Positions 1-7,437 are shown, counted from the first letter of the stretch. The stretch: 10,068 nt of DNA from Propionibacteriaceae bacterium (GCA_024636075.1 JAGXHS010000187.1:1-10068), one strand, 5' to 3'. Numbers and translations: made by a program. The notes: generated from the sequence alone by a model not told the origin.

Positions 1-1
1 C

Positions 2-679
2 CACCGAGGATCGCACGGCCGGATGAACTGGTACCGCGGCTGGTTGAACGGGCTCTGGAACTGGGACAAGGCCGCTCCGGAAAGGGATCTGCGCGGAGCA
101 GTGCACCTGGACGACAGCGGCATCGCCGACGGCTACGTGATCTGGCAGATGCACGAAGTGGGCCAGTATCTCCATGTCCGCGACATGGTGGCGAACTCCC
201 CCGACGCCGAGTTTGGTCTGTGGCAGTTCATCGCCCGCAACGATCTCGTCGACAAGGCTCGATTCGAGAGTTTCCACCCACAATCACCGCTGCGCTGGGC
301 GCTGGTCGATCCCCGGGTGCTGAATGTGCGCGCCCACCGCGACACCACGTGGCTGCGCATCCTCGACCCGGTGCAGGCCCTGTCGGTGCGAGGTTTCGAC
401 CGCTACGGCAGTTCAGTCCTGAAGGTCGATGATCCGCTGGAACATGCGTCGGGCAGCTACCGGCTCGAGGTCACCCCGGACGACGTGCTTGTCACACAGA
501 CCGACGAACCGGCAGAAGTCACCATCGACGTCGAAGCCCTCGGATCGGCCTACTTCGGGTTGGCCCCGATCTCCGCCCTGGCGGCCAGTGGCCGGGTCCG
601 TGGATCCGCTGACAGCGTGACGCGCCTGGATCGGTTGATGAGAACCGATCAACTGCCACACAACCTGAACCACTTCTGA
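2..679 (+). CDS. Eis-like GNAT family N-acetyltransferase, C-terminal part (5' end outside window)
   Basis: The reading frame is open to the left edge, so the first ATG inside the window (position 23) is probably internal. About 225 residues are visible against roughly 400 for Eis proteins. The visible part matches the second half of the Eis fold: the rest of the central GNAT-like domain (GYVIWQ, then the DPLRW-like segment SPLRWALVDPR and WLRILD), followed by an SCP2-like C-terminal domain from about GFDRYGSSVLKV onward. The N-terminal acetyl-CoA-binding GNAT domain is not in the window. The protein ends in Phe; in mycobacterial Eis the C-terminal Phe carboxylate takes part in catalysis, and that end is kept here. 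Eis enzymes acetylate amines of aminoglycosides and of protein or peptide lysines; the real substrate here cannot be told from sequence. The gene precedes ligA on the same strand with a gap of 64 bases. Family assignment is firm; resistance activity is not implied. Confidence 0.85.
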   Translation, partial: HRGSHGRMNWYRGWLNGLWNWDKAAPERDLRGAVHLDDSGIADGYVIWQMHEVGQYLHVRDMVANSPDAEFGLWQFIARNDLVDKARFESFHPQSPLRWALVDPRVLNVRAHRDTTWLRILDPVQALSVRGFDRYGSSVLKVDDPLEHASGSYRLEVTPDDVLVTQTDEPAEVTIDVEALGSAYFGLAPISALAASGRVRGSADSVTRLDRLMRTDQLPHNLNHF

Positions 680-703
680 GCTTGCGGCCATCCCGAACCG
701 TCG

Positions 704-728
704 GATCGGGCGGATTGTCCGCCGGATC
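704..728. promoter_or_regulatory. Inverted repeat between the eis-like gene and ligA
   Basis: The sequence shows GGCGGA (709-714), a TTG loop and TCCGCC (718-723), a perfect 6-bp stem. Beyond one G/G mismatch it continues with 4 more pairs (GATC at 704-707 with GATC at 725-728). There is no following T tract, so it could be a factor-dependent or tract-less terminator for the upstream gene, or an operator for ligA. An exact 10-base direct repeat (CGGATCGGGC at 702-711 and 723-732) overlaps both arms. The function is an inference. Confidence 0.4.
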
Positions 729-732
729 GGGC

Positions 733-736
733 AGGA
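733..736 (+). promoter_or_regulatory. Ribosome binding site deciding the ligA start
   Basis: AGGA lies 7 bases before the ATG at 744. It is only 1 base from the alternative in-frame GTG at 738, too close to serve it. The ATG at 744 is therefore the preferred start. Confidence 0.55.
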
Positions 737-743
737 TGTGACC

Positions 744-2900
744 ATGCCCGCAACACCCGACGGCCACACCTCCGATGAGGCAGCCGCCGCCACCGAGCCG
801 TCCACGGCGCAACGCCATCAGTGGACCGAACTGGTGTCGCGCATCAACGACGCCCAGGACGCCTACTACGGTCGCGACGCGCCGACCGTCGCCGACGCGC
901 AGTACGACAGCTGGATGGTGGAGCTGGAAGCATTGGAGGACGTTCTTCCGAGCCTGCGCACCCCGGACTCCCCCACCCAGCGGGTCGGTGCACCCCACCG
1001 ACTGACCGACTTCTCGCCGATCACCCATGCGCAGCGGTTGCTGAGCCTGGACAATGTGTTCTCCCTCGACGAGTTGGACGACTGGTTCGCCCGTCTGGGT
1101 CGCTCGGTCGAAGGAGATCTGGGCGGGATGCTCTGCGAGTTGAAGATCGACGGCCTGGCCATCGATCTCACCTACGTCAACGGCCAGCTGCGCACCGCAG
1201 CGACCCGTGGCGACGGCAGGGTCGGTGAGGACGTCACCGGCAATGTGCGCACGATCAGCTCGATCCCCAACCGGCTGCACGGTGACGACATCCCAGCCCT
1301 GCTGGAGATTCGCGGCGAGGTGTTCTTTCCCGTCGAGGCGTTCGGCGACCTGAACGCCAGTCTGGTGGAAGCCGGGAAACCGCCGTTCGCGAACCCCCGC
1401 AACGCTGCCGCCGGCTCACTGCGACAGAAGGACCCCCGGGTCACCGCGCAACGCCCACTGGACATGTTGGTGCACGGTATCGGCGCGCGCGAGGGCTTCG
1501 ACGTCGAGCGGCAGAGCGAAGCCTACGAACGGCTGCGGACGTGGGGGCTGCCCACTTCGACGCACCACCGTGTGCTCCCCGACGCCGCCAGCGTGCAGGA
1601 TTTCGTCCTCCACTACGCCGAACACCGACACGACGTGGAACACCAGATCGACGGGATCGTGATCAAGGTCGACGACATCTCCCGACAGGACGAACTGGGC
1701 AGCACCTCCAGGGCGCCGCGGTGGGCGATCGCCTACAAGTACCCGCCCGAGGAGGTGAACACCAAACTGCTCGACATCGAGGTGAACGTCGGTCGCACCG
1801 GGCGGGTGACGCCGTTCGGCATCATGGAACCGGTACTCGTTGCCGGCTCCACAGTCTCGATGGCCACCCTGCACAACGCCCACGAGGTGAAACGCAAAGG
1901 CGTGCTGATCGGCGACACCATCGTGCTGCGCAAGGCCGGGGACGTGATCCCCGAAATCCTGGGCCCGGTCGTCGATCTGCGTGACGGCACCGAGCGAGAG
2001 TTCGCAATGCCCACCCACTGCCCGGCCTGCGGTACCCAACTGCGTCCGGAGAAGGACGGCGACAAGGACATCCGGTGTCCCAACTCGCGCCGTTGTCCCT
2101 CGCAGCTGAGGGAACGCATCTTCTCGCTGGCCTCTCGAACGGCATTCGACATCGAGGCGCTCGGCTGGGAGGGGGCGACCGCTCTGCTCGCCGAAGGTGT
2201 CCTGAGCGACGAGAGCACACTGTTCGAGCTGACCGCCGACGATCTGGTGCGGGTTGGCCAGTACACCCGGCTCGCGACACCGGCAGAGATGGAATCCCCG
2301 GAGACCATCCCCGGGGGCGTCCACGACGGCCGGGTGCTGTCAGCGACGGGCAGCACTCTGTTGACGAACCTCGACAAGGCCAGGGACGTGCCACTGTGGC
2401 GGGTACTGGTGGCGTTGTCGATCCGGCATGTCGGACCTACCGCCGCCCGTGGGTTGGCGATCGAGTTCGGCTCGCTGGAGGCAATTCGGCAGGCATCGGT
2501 CGACGACCTGGCGCGCACCGATGGTGTCGGGCAGGTGATCGCCGAATCCGTTCGCGACTGGTTCAGCGTCGACTGGCACATCGACATCGTCGAACGGTGG
2601 GCTGCCGCAGGAGTGCGGATGGCCGACGAACGTGACGAATCCACGCCCCGCACATTGGAAGGGCTGACGGTGGTGGTGACAGGTTCGTTGGAAACCTTCA
2701 GCCGGGACTCGGCCAAGGAGGCAATTCTGGCCCGCGGGGGCAAGGCGGCGGGGTCGGTCAGCAAGAACACCGACTATGTGGTGATCGGCGCCAACGCTGG
2801 CACCAAGGCTGCGAAAGCAGCCGAACTGAACCGTCCCATCCTCGTCGAGGCCGGTTTCGTCACACTGCTGGAGCAGGGTCCTGTCGGTCTGCGCAGCTGA
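744..2900 (+). CDS. ligA: NAD+-dependent DNA ligase LigA
   Basis: Essential replicative and repair ligase that seals nicks using NAD+. With the ATG start the protein has 718 residues, a little longer than M. tuberculosis LigA (691) and E. coli LigA (671). Domains in order: the Ia domain with the NMN-binding YYGRDAPTVADAQYD signature (near residue 36); the adenylation domain with the active-site lysine of KIDG (K134), then EIRGEVFF, NPRNAAAGSLRQ and DGIVIKV; the OB fold with VGRTGRVTPF and RKAGDVIPEI; a four-cysteine zinc finger (C426, C429, C445, C451); a helix-hairpin-helix region including LSIRHVGPTAAR; and a C-terminal BRCT domain from about residue 638 (VVVTGSLETF). All catalytic and metal ligands are present. 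A segment of about 30-35 residues around 503-535, between the zinc finger and the HhH repeats, is absent from E. coli-type LigA; actinobacterial ligases carry an insert here, though this one looks longer. An in-frame GTG at 738 is the alternative start. It converges on the next gene. Confidence 0.97.
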   Translation: MPATPDGHTSDEAAAATEPSTAQRHQWTELVSRINDAQDAYYGRDAPTVADAQYDSWMVELEALEDVLPSLRTPDSPTQRVGAPHRLTDFSPITHAQRLLSLDNVFSLDELDDWFARLGRSVEGDLGGMLCELKIDGLAIDLTYVNGQLRTAATRGDGRVGEDVTGNVRTISSIPNRLHGDDIPALLEIRGEVFFPVEAFGDLNASLVEAGKPPFANPRNAAAGSLRQKDPRVTAQRPLDMLVHGIGAREGFDVERQSEAYERLRTWGLPTSTHHRVLPDAASVQDFVLHYAEHRHDVEHQIDGIVIKVDDISRQDELGSTSRAPRWAIAYKYPPEEVNTKLLDIEVNVGRTGRVTPFGIMEPVLVAGSTVSMATLHNAHEVKRKGVLIGDTIVLRKAGDVIPEILGPVVDLRDGTEREFAMPTHCPACGTQLRPEKDGDKDIRCPNSRRCPSQLRERIFSLASRTAFDIEALGWEGATALLAEGVLSDESTLFELTADDLVRVGQYTRLATPAEMESPETIPGGVHDGRVLSATGSTLLTNLDKARDVPLWRVLVALSIRHVGPTAARGLAIEFGSLEAIRQASVDDLARTDGVGQVIAESVRDWFSVDWHIDIVERWAAAGVRMADERDESTPRTLEGLTVVVTGSLETFSRDSAKEAILARGGKAAGSVSKNTDYVVIGANAGTKAAKAAELNRPILVEAGFVTLLEQGPVGLRS

Positions 2901-2914
2901 CCGGCCGGCGTCAG
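2897..2914. terminator. Possible bidirectional terminator hairpin between convergent genes
   Basis: CTGAC (2897-2901) and GTCAG (2910-2914) form a 5-bp stem around an 8-base G/C-only loop at the ligA stop codon. A second short self-complementary run, GCAGCTGAGCTGC (2920-2932), follows before the opposing gene's stop. The gap between the convergent stops is 37 bases. No T tract is present, so termination is inferred from position and pairing only. Confidence 0.35.
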
Positions 2915-2937
2915 TCCAGGCAGCTGAGCTGCGGGGA

Positions 2938-3546
2938 TCAGTCGAAGATCGGCCCCACGGTCCGGGTGCGCTTCAGCTCGAAGAAGCCCGCGTAGGCGGT
3001 CACCTCGGCGACCCCGTCGAACAGCTCGCCAGCCTCCTCGCCCTTGGGTGCCGGTGAGATCACCGGGCCGAAGAGTGCCTTGCCGTTGATGTGCAGCACC
3101 GGTGTGCCCACGTCCAGACCAACCGGAGCCATCCCCTCGTCGTGGGACGCACGAACCTCTTCGTCCCAGGTGTCGGTGGCGGCCGAGTCGGCGATCTCGG
3201 GATCGAGGCCGCACTCCTGCAACGCATCACGGATCGTCTCCACCGTGGCGGACTGCTTGCCCATGTGGTAACGGGTCCCGAGAGCGGTGTAGAACTCCAA
3301 CAGCTTCTCGCTACCGTACTGGCGCTCCACCCCGATGCAGGCCCGGGCACCCAACCACGCCTTGTCGATCGCCTCGCGATAGTCCGGTTCGAGGTCACGG
3401 CCCTCGTTCAGCACGGCCAGACTCATCACGTGGAAGACCGTGCGCACCTCACGCACCTGCTGCACCTCCAACATCCAACGAGAGGTCATCCATGCCCACG
3501 GGCAGGCCGGGTCGAACCAGAAATCGACGGTCATCGGATCAGTCAT
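2938..3546 (-). CDS. DsbA-fold mycothiol-dependent nitroreductase homologue (Rv2466c family)
   Basis: A 202-residue cytoplasmic thioredoxin-fold protein with a helical insertion, matching Rv2466c of M. tuberculosis almost end to end. Matches include DFWFDP-x-CPW, a TSRW-[MI]-LEV block, VFHVMSLAVLNEGRD, the cis-proline loop VGTPVLHING (P149), FGPV, a KGEEAG block and the FFELKRTRT C-terminus. Rv2466c is an oxidoreductase that uses mycothiol and reduces some nitro compounds; this protein is likely to have a similar mycothiol-linked role. The active site reads C15-P-W-A18, whereas Rv2466c has CPWC, so the resolving cysteine is missing. C70 and C112 are the only other cysteines. No signal peptide is seen. 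The start at 3546 has no clear Shine-Dalgarno; a second in-frame ATG at 3534 is possible. Its divergent neighbour is pepN, as for Rv2466c and Rv2467. I found no GGAA-N18-GTT type SigH promoter upstream, although Rv2466c is known to be SigH-controlled. Confidence 0.9.
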   Translation of the reverse strand: MTDPMTVDFWFDPACPWAWMTSRWMLEVQQVREVRTVFHVMSLAVLNEGRDLEPDYREAIDKAWLGARACIGVERQYGSEKLLEFYTALGTRYHMGKQSATVETIRDALQECGLDPEIADSAATDTWDEEVRASHDEGMAPVGLDVGTPVLHINGKALFGPVISPAPKGEEAGELFDGVAEVTAYAGFFELKRTRTVGPIFD

Positions 3547-3602
3547 GCTGTCAGCGAACCATCTGGCGGGCCGCGAGACAAGGCCAGCACGATCCGGTGA
3601 GA

Positions 3603-3608
3603 TAACCT
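3603..3608 (+). promoter_or_regulatory. Candidate -10 element for pepN
   Basis: TAACCT fits the actinobacterial TANNNT -10 pattern and would place the transcript start near 3615, about 27 bases before the ATG, leaving room for the Shine-Dalgarno. No good -35 lies 16-18 bases upstream; GAGACA (3575-3580) is 22 bases away. Weak evidence. Confidence 0.3.
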
Positions 3609-3630
3609 CGAGTGGGCGGACCCACAGACA

Positions 3631-3636
3631 GAAGGA
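3631..3636 (+). promoter_or_regulatory. Ribosome binding site deciding the pepN start
   Basis: GAAGGA sits 5 bases before the ATG at 3642. It overlaps the in-frame ATG at 3636 and lies downstream of the in-frame GTG at 3612, so it can serve neither. The start at 3642 also gives the N-terminus MKPENITR, close to the NLTR-type beginning common in actinobacterial PepN. Confidence 0.65.
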
Positions 3637-3641
3637 TGCCG

Positions 3642-6242
3642 ATGAAACCCGAGAACATCACCCGCGAGAGCGCCCAGCAGCGGTCCCGAATCATTGCCGT
3701 GGCTTCCTACCAGGTGACGGTGGACCTGTCCGGGCTGGGGTTGGACGGTCAGTCGTTGGAGAACCCGACCGGCACTTTCATCTCCACCAGTGAGGTTCGT
3801 TTCCACAGCACCGGTGAAGCCACCCACATCGACCTGATCGCCGACGAGGTGCTGGACGTCACCCTGGACGAAGAGATGCTGGAGCCCGGCCGCTACGCGG
3901 ACTGCCGGTTCCTGATCGACGCGGATGAGGGTGACCATGTGCTGACCATCACTGCACTGTGCCGCTACTCGCACACCGGTGAGGGGCTGCACCGTTTCGT
4001 CGACCCCGCGGATCACCGGGTCTACCTGTGCAGCCAGTTCGAGACGGCTGATGCCCGCCGGATGTACGCCAACTTCGAGCAGCCCGATCTGAAGGCCAGC
4101 TTCCAGCTGAACGTCATCGCCCCCAGCGACTGGACCGTGATCTCGAACTCCCCGGCTGTCCAGCCGGTCGAGGTTGCGAATGGCAACTCGGCGTGGGAAT
4201 TCGCTCCCACCCCCCCAATCTCGACCTACATCACTGCCCTGATCGCCGGCCATTACCACGTGGCGCCAGGAACGATCCGGTCGGTGAAGGGTGAGATCCC
4301 GGCCTCTCTGTTGTGTCGCCGGTCGGTGCTGGAGCACCTGGACGAGGACCGGATCCGCCGCACCACCCAGCGCGGGTTCGACGTGTTCGAAAAACACTTC
4401 GATCGCCCCTACCCCTTCGACTCCTACGACCAGGCCTTCGTCCCGGAGTTCAACGCCGGTGCGATGGAGAACGCGGGCTGCGTCACCATCCGCGACGAGT
4501 ACCTGTTCCGTTCACGCGTCACCGAGGCCGCCTACGAGTCCCGCGACAACACGATCCTGCACGAACTTGCCCACATGTGGTTCGGCGATCTGGTCACGAT
4601 GACCTGGTGGGACGACCTGTGGTTGAACGAGTCGTTCGCCGAGTGGGCCTCGCACTTCGCCCAGGCCAAAATCGCTGAGGATGACGGCGGCCGGGACCCG
4701 TGGGCCAGTTTCACCAATGCCCGCAAGAACTGGGCCTACATGCAGGACCAGTTGCCCACCACCCACCCGGTCGCCGCCGACATGGTCGACCTCGAAGCCG
4801 TCGAGGAGAACTTCGACGGCATCACCTACGCCAAGGGCGCCTCGGTGCTGAAGCAGTTGGTGTCGTTCGTCGGCGAGGAAGAGTTTCTGGCGGGGGTGGG
4901 CGCCTACTTCACCGAACATGCCTGGGGCAACACCCAGCTCAATGACCTGTTGACGGCGTTGGAGACCTCTTCCGGCCGGGACCTGTCCGGCTTTTCCGCT
5001 GAATGGTTGGAGAAGTCCGGTGTCAACACCATCCGGGCAGATTTCGACACCGACGACCAGGGTCGCCTGACCCGGTTCGATGTGGTGCAGACCGCGCCGG
5101 AGCTGTACCCCACTCTGCGGACACACCGGATCGCGATCGGCAGGTACCAGCTCGGCAATGACTCCGCAGGTGCGGTACTCGAGTGCCGCGACAGCCTCGA
5201 AGTCGACATCGTCGGCGAGCGGACACCGATCGCAGCCCTGATCGGCCAGCAGCGCCCCGACCTGCTGCTGCTGAATGATCGGGATCTCAGCTACGCAAAG
5301 GTGCGGCTGGACGAGCGCAGCCTGGACACCTTGATCGGCCACATCCACCAGCTCTCCGATCCGGTGGCCCGGGCGGTCTGTTGGGGAGCGGCGTGGGACA
5401 TGTGCCGAGACGCGGAGATGTCGGCGGCCGACTACATCGAACTGGCGCTCCGCGGTGTCGCCACCGAGGAGGATCCCACCGCAGTGGGATCACTGCGTTC
5501 GCAGGCCGCGACCGCGGCACTGGCCTACACACCCGCCGACCTGCGTCAGCAGCGTCGGGTTCGTACCGCCGCCCGGTTCGCCGGGCTGTTGAGGGACGCC
5601 GAGCCGGGTTCCGACCACCAGCTGTCCTTCGCCAACAGTGTGATCCAGCTGAGTGCCTCCGCTGCCGGAGCTGCGCTGCTGCACAGCTGGTTGGACGGCA
5701 GCGAAGCGCCCGCCGGACTGCAGGTGGACACCGACATGCGCTGGCGGATCCTGCTGGCGTTGGCCCGGATGGGCAATCTGGACGTGGCGGCAATCGACGC
5801 GGAGCAGCAACACGACAACACCATCTCCGGCGCGGAAGCGGCGGCCGGGGTACGCGCAGCGCTGCTCGACGTCGACGCCAAGCAGCAGGCATGGCAGCGG
5901 GCAACCGGCGATCCTGACGTGCCGAATGGCACCCATCGCTCGATCTGTGGCGCTTTCTTCCTGTACGGCCAGGAAGCTGTGCTGGCCCCCTACGCGGAGC
6001 GCTACCTGGAGGTGGTGCAGCAGATCAGTGATCGCTCCGGGGACTGGGCAGCCCGGGGACACGTCGCAGCGCAGACAGTGCTGTTCCAGCTGTTTCCGCG
6101 CCAGTTCGCCGACCGGGACTACCTGGATCGACTGGAAGCGTGGATGTCGGAACGTGAGCTGAGCGAGCAGGTGGCCAAGTCGTTGATCGAACAGCGCGAT
6201 CAGGCTGAGCGTGCACTACGCGTCCAGCAGGTGAGCCGGTGA
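3642..6242 (+). CDS. pepN: Aminopeptidase N (M1 family zinc metallopeptidase)
   Basis: Cytoplasmic exopeptidase that removes N-terminal residues from peptides. It has 866 residues, close to actinobacterial PepN (about 850-870). The N-terminal beta-sandwich domain (to about residue 190) contains RFVDP and LCSQFETADARRMY. The thermolysin-like domain carries the substrate-binding GAMEN motif (273-277) and the zinc site HELAH (307-311), with the third ligand E330 in LWLNESFAEW, exactly 18 residues after the second histidine. The ITYAKGASVLKQL block follows. The C-terminal half (about 520-866) is the helical ERAP1-C-like domain, complete to the end. No signal peptide is seen. An Asp/Glu-rich composition is typical of this subfamily. 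It is divergent from the mycothiol nitroreductase homologue with a gap of 95 bases, a pairing also seen in M. tuberculosis. Its stop overlaps the next gene's start, so the two are probably co-transcribed. All catalytic residues are intact. Confidence 0.97.
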   Translation: MKPENITRESAQQRSRIIAVASYQVTVDLSGLGLDGQSLENPTGTFISTSEVRFHSTGEATHIDLIADEVLDVTLDEEMLEPGRYADCRFLIDADEGDHVLTITALCRYSHTGEGLHRFVDPADHRVYLCSQFETADARRMYANFEQPDLKASFQLNVIAPSDWTVISNSPAVQPVEVANGNSAWEFAPTPPISTYITALIAGHYHVAPGTIRSVKGEIPASLLCRRSVLEHLDEDRIRRTTQRGFDVFEKHFDRPYPFDSYDQAFVPEFNAGAMENAGCVTIRDEYLFRSRVTEAAYESRDNTILHELAHMWFGDLVTMTWWDDLWLNESFAEWASHFAQAKIAEDDGGRDPWASFTNARKNWAYMQDQLPTTHPVAADMVDLEAVEENFDGITYAKGASVLKQLVSFVGEEEFLAGVGAYFTEHAWGNTQLNDLLTALETSSGRDLSGFSAEWLEKSGVNTIRADFDTDDQGRLTRFDVVQTAPELYPTLRTHRIAIGRYQLGNDSAGAVLECRDSLEVDIVGERTPIAALIGQQRPDLLLLNDRDLSYAKVRLDERSLDTLIGHIHQLSDPVARAVCWGAAWDMCRDAEMSAADYIELALRGVATEEDPTAVGSLRSQAATAALAYTPADLRQQRRVRTAARFAGLLRDAEPGSDHQLSFANSVIQLSASAAGAALLHSWLDGSEAPAGLQVDTDMRWRILLALARMGNLDVAAIDAEQQHDNTISGAEAAAGVRAALLDVDAKQQAWQRATGDPDVPNGTHRSICGAFFLYGQEAVLAPYAERYLEVVQQISDRSGDWAARGHVAAQTVLFQLFPRQFADRDYLDRLEAWMSERELSEQVAKSLIEQRDQAERALRVQQVSR

Positions 6243-7150
6243 ACGAGACATCCCCGAACGCCAGCCCCGGCAGCGTACGTCCCAGCGCACTGGGACTCAT
6301 TGCACCCACGGTGATGGCACTGGCATCGACGGCAGGGGTGCTAGCGATGTATCGGTTCTTCATCGAAACCGGTGTCGGTCAGGAGATGGATTCACTCGGG
6401 CTTCGCGGCGCCACGATCGGCGCCTGGCGGGTGTCCGCGACGGCGTTCCGGGTGTTGGACAGCGTGTCCCTGCCGATGGTGACTTTCGTCATCGTGGGGG
6501 TGGTGATCCTGGCCCTCTTGCGCCGCCAACCGTTCGTCAGCCTGGTCGCCGTCGTGGTGCTTGCCGGGGCCAACGTCACCACCCAGGTGCTGAAGCGCCT
6601 CGTGTTCACCCGGGACAATCTCACCGCCGGTTCTCCGAACTGGGGCAATTCGCTGCCGTCGGGGCACACCGCGGTCATCGCGTCCGCCGCGATCGCCGTT
6701 CTGCTGGTGGTGCCGCCCGCTCTGCGCGGACCCACCGCGGTGCTGGGCACACTCGCGGTCTGGGCGATCGGCTATTCGACCCTTGTGGGACAGTGGCACC
6801 GACCCTCCGACGTGGTGGCCGGATTGCTGGTGTCGGGGGCATGGGGCTTCGCCGGCATCGCGTGGCTGCGCTGGCACAGTCTGCGGCAGCCGCCAGCACT
6901 CCTCCGACTGCCCGGGCGAGCCGAGCGGAGCACGTTGTTGCTGGTCGTCGTGGGCACCATCGGTCTGACGATCGCAGCTGTCGCGATCGGGATGGTGTGG
7001 CGAGTCACCTCGGCAACCGCGAGCCGCGAAGAGATGTTCATTGCCTACGCCGGTAGCACCGCAGGAATGTTCGGGTCCGCCGCCGCGATCATGGCCGCCC
7101 TGCTGTGGCAGGTCAGCGGAACCGCTGTCCGTGGGACCACGACTGGTTGA
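6239..7150 (+). CDS. PAP2-family membrane phosphatase, multi-pass
   Basis: A 303-residue membrane protein with about eight hydrophobic segments (near 18-38, 77-95, 98-117, 143-161, 165-182, 192-211, 231-255 and 265-293). PAP2 motifs are in order: K119-x5-R125 in LKRLVFTRD, PSGH (140-143) with H143 as the expected proton donor, and S180-T-x5-H187-x3-D191 in STLVGQWHRPSD with H187 as the expected nucleophile. Compared with the general consensus (K-x6-RP, PSGH, SR-x5-H-x3-D), motif 1 has RD instead of RP and one fewer residue in the spacer, and motif 3 has Thr where the phosphate-binding Arg is usual. From memory, a similar GWHRPSD form occurs in other actinobacterial members, so this may be a subfamily trait. 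The substrate is probably a lipid phosphate or pyrophosphate but is unknown. The GTG start overlaps the pepN stop (GTGA), with a weak AGGTGA upstream, suggesting translational coupling. The last two segments form an extra C-terminal hydrophobic pair beyond the PAP2 core. Confidence 0.85.
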   Translation: MNETSPNASPGSVRPSALGLIAPTVMALASTAGVLAMYRFFIETGVGQEMDSLGLRGATIGAWRVSATAFRVLDSVSLPMVTFVIVGVVILALLRRQPFVSLVAVVVLAGANVTTQVLKRLVFTRDNLTAGSPNWGNSLPSGHTAVIASAAIAVLLVVPPALRGPTAVLGTLAVWAIGYSTLVGQWHRPSDVVAGLLVSGAWGFAGIAWLRWHSLRQPPALLRLPGRAERSTLLLVVVGTIGLTIAAVAIGMVWRVTSATASREEMFIAYAGSTAGMFGSAAAIMAALLWQVSGTAVRGTTTG

Positions 7151-7173
7151 GTTGTGCGGGGATTCGTGGCTGA

Positions 7174-7437
7174 TCAGCTGTGCCGGTCACCCTGTTCGAG
7201 GGCCCTGCGAGCTGATCCACTCTCCGTACCCTGACGGTGCTCGGTGTCCAACGCAGTGCTGACGCCCTGTTGATCGGCGGTCGCCTGCTTGCGCAGCGTC
7301 GGCATCCAGTAGAGCAAACTCACGACCGCGCCCACGGCAAGCGGAATGCCCACGCACAGCACCAGGAGCAGCACCCAATCCGGTTCGGTGGCGCCGGGCC
7401 AGGTCGGAACCACCTCGAGAATTCTGCCGAGTGTCAT
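7174..7437 (-). CDS. Small single-pass membrane protein of unknown function
   Basis: An 87-residue protein with one clear membrane segment (about 21-45, rich in Leu, Val and Gly, starting after a TEPDW turn and ending near LLYWMP). A hydrophilic tail of about 40 residues, rich in Gln, Arg, Ser and Thr, follows. With its short N-terminus and a basic stretch (TLRKQ) just after the segment, the tail is probably cytoplasmic. I do not recognise a named family, though short actinobacterial membrane proteins with a similar WPGATEPDWVLL opening seem familiar. The frame stays open upstream to 7854 but that extension is antisense to the DUF2461 gene. The ATG at 7437 is preferred because TACGAT lies 6 bases before it, consistent with a leaderless transcript, and no Shine-Dalgarno is visible. 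It converges on the PAP2 gene and diverges from the DUF2461 gene. Confidence 0.65.
   Translation of the reverse strand: MTLGRILEVVPTWPGATEPDWVLLLVLCVGIPLAVGAVVSLLYWMPTLRKQATADQQGVSTALDTEHRQGTESGSARRALEQGDRHS

Noticed and set aside
1416..2324. A 302-codon open frame antisense to ligA, with others at 1733-2770 and 519-1280
   Set aside because: The sense frame encodes a full LigA with every motif. Long antisense frames are expected opposite G/C-rich codons, and the products are Arg/Gly-rich with no recognisable domain.
3595..3604. The 10-mer CCGGTGAGAT, which also occurs at 3051-3060
   Set aside because: It recurs once inside a coding region with no shared context, so it is most likely chance in G/C-rich DNA.
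3091..3605. Plus-strand frames opposite the nitroreductase gene
   Set aside because: The minus-strand product matches the Rv2466c family along its whole length; the plus-strand products are His/Arg-rich shadows.
4512..5348. Long antisense frame within pepN, and similar frames at 3543-4397 and 5287-5904
   Set aside because: They lie opposite conserved pepN codons, including the zinc site, and show no domain or ribosome binding site.
7169..7178. The perfect palindrome GCTGATCAGC at the convergent end of the PAP2 and small membrane protein genes
   Set aside because: It has no loop and is only 10 bases long, with no T tract. It could be part of a terminator, but a palindrome of this size is not improbable by chance.
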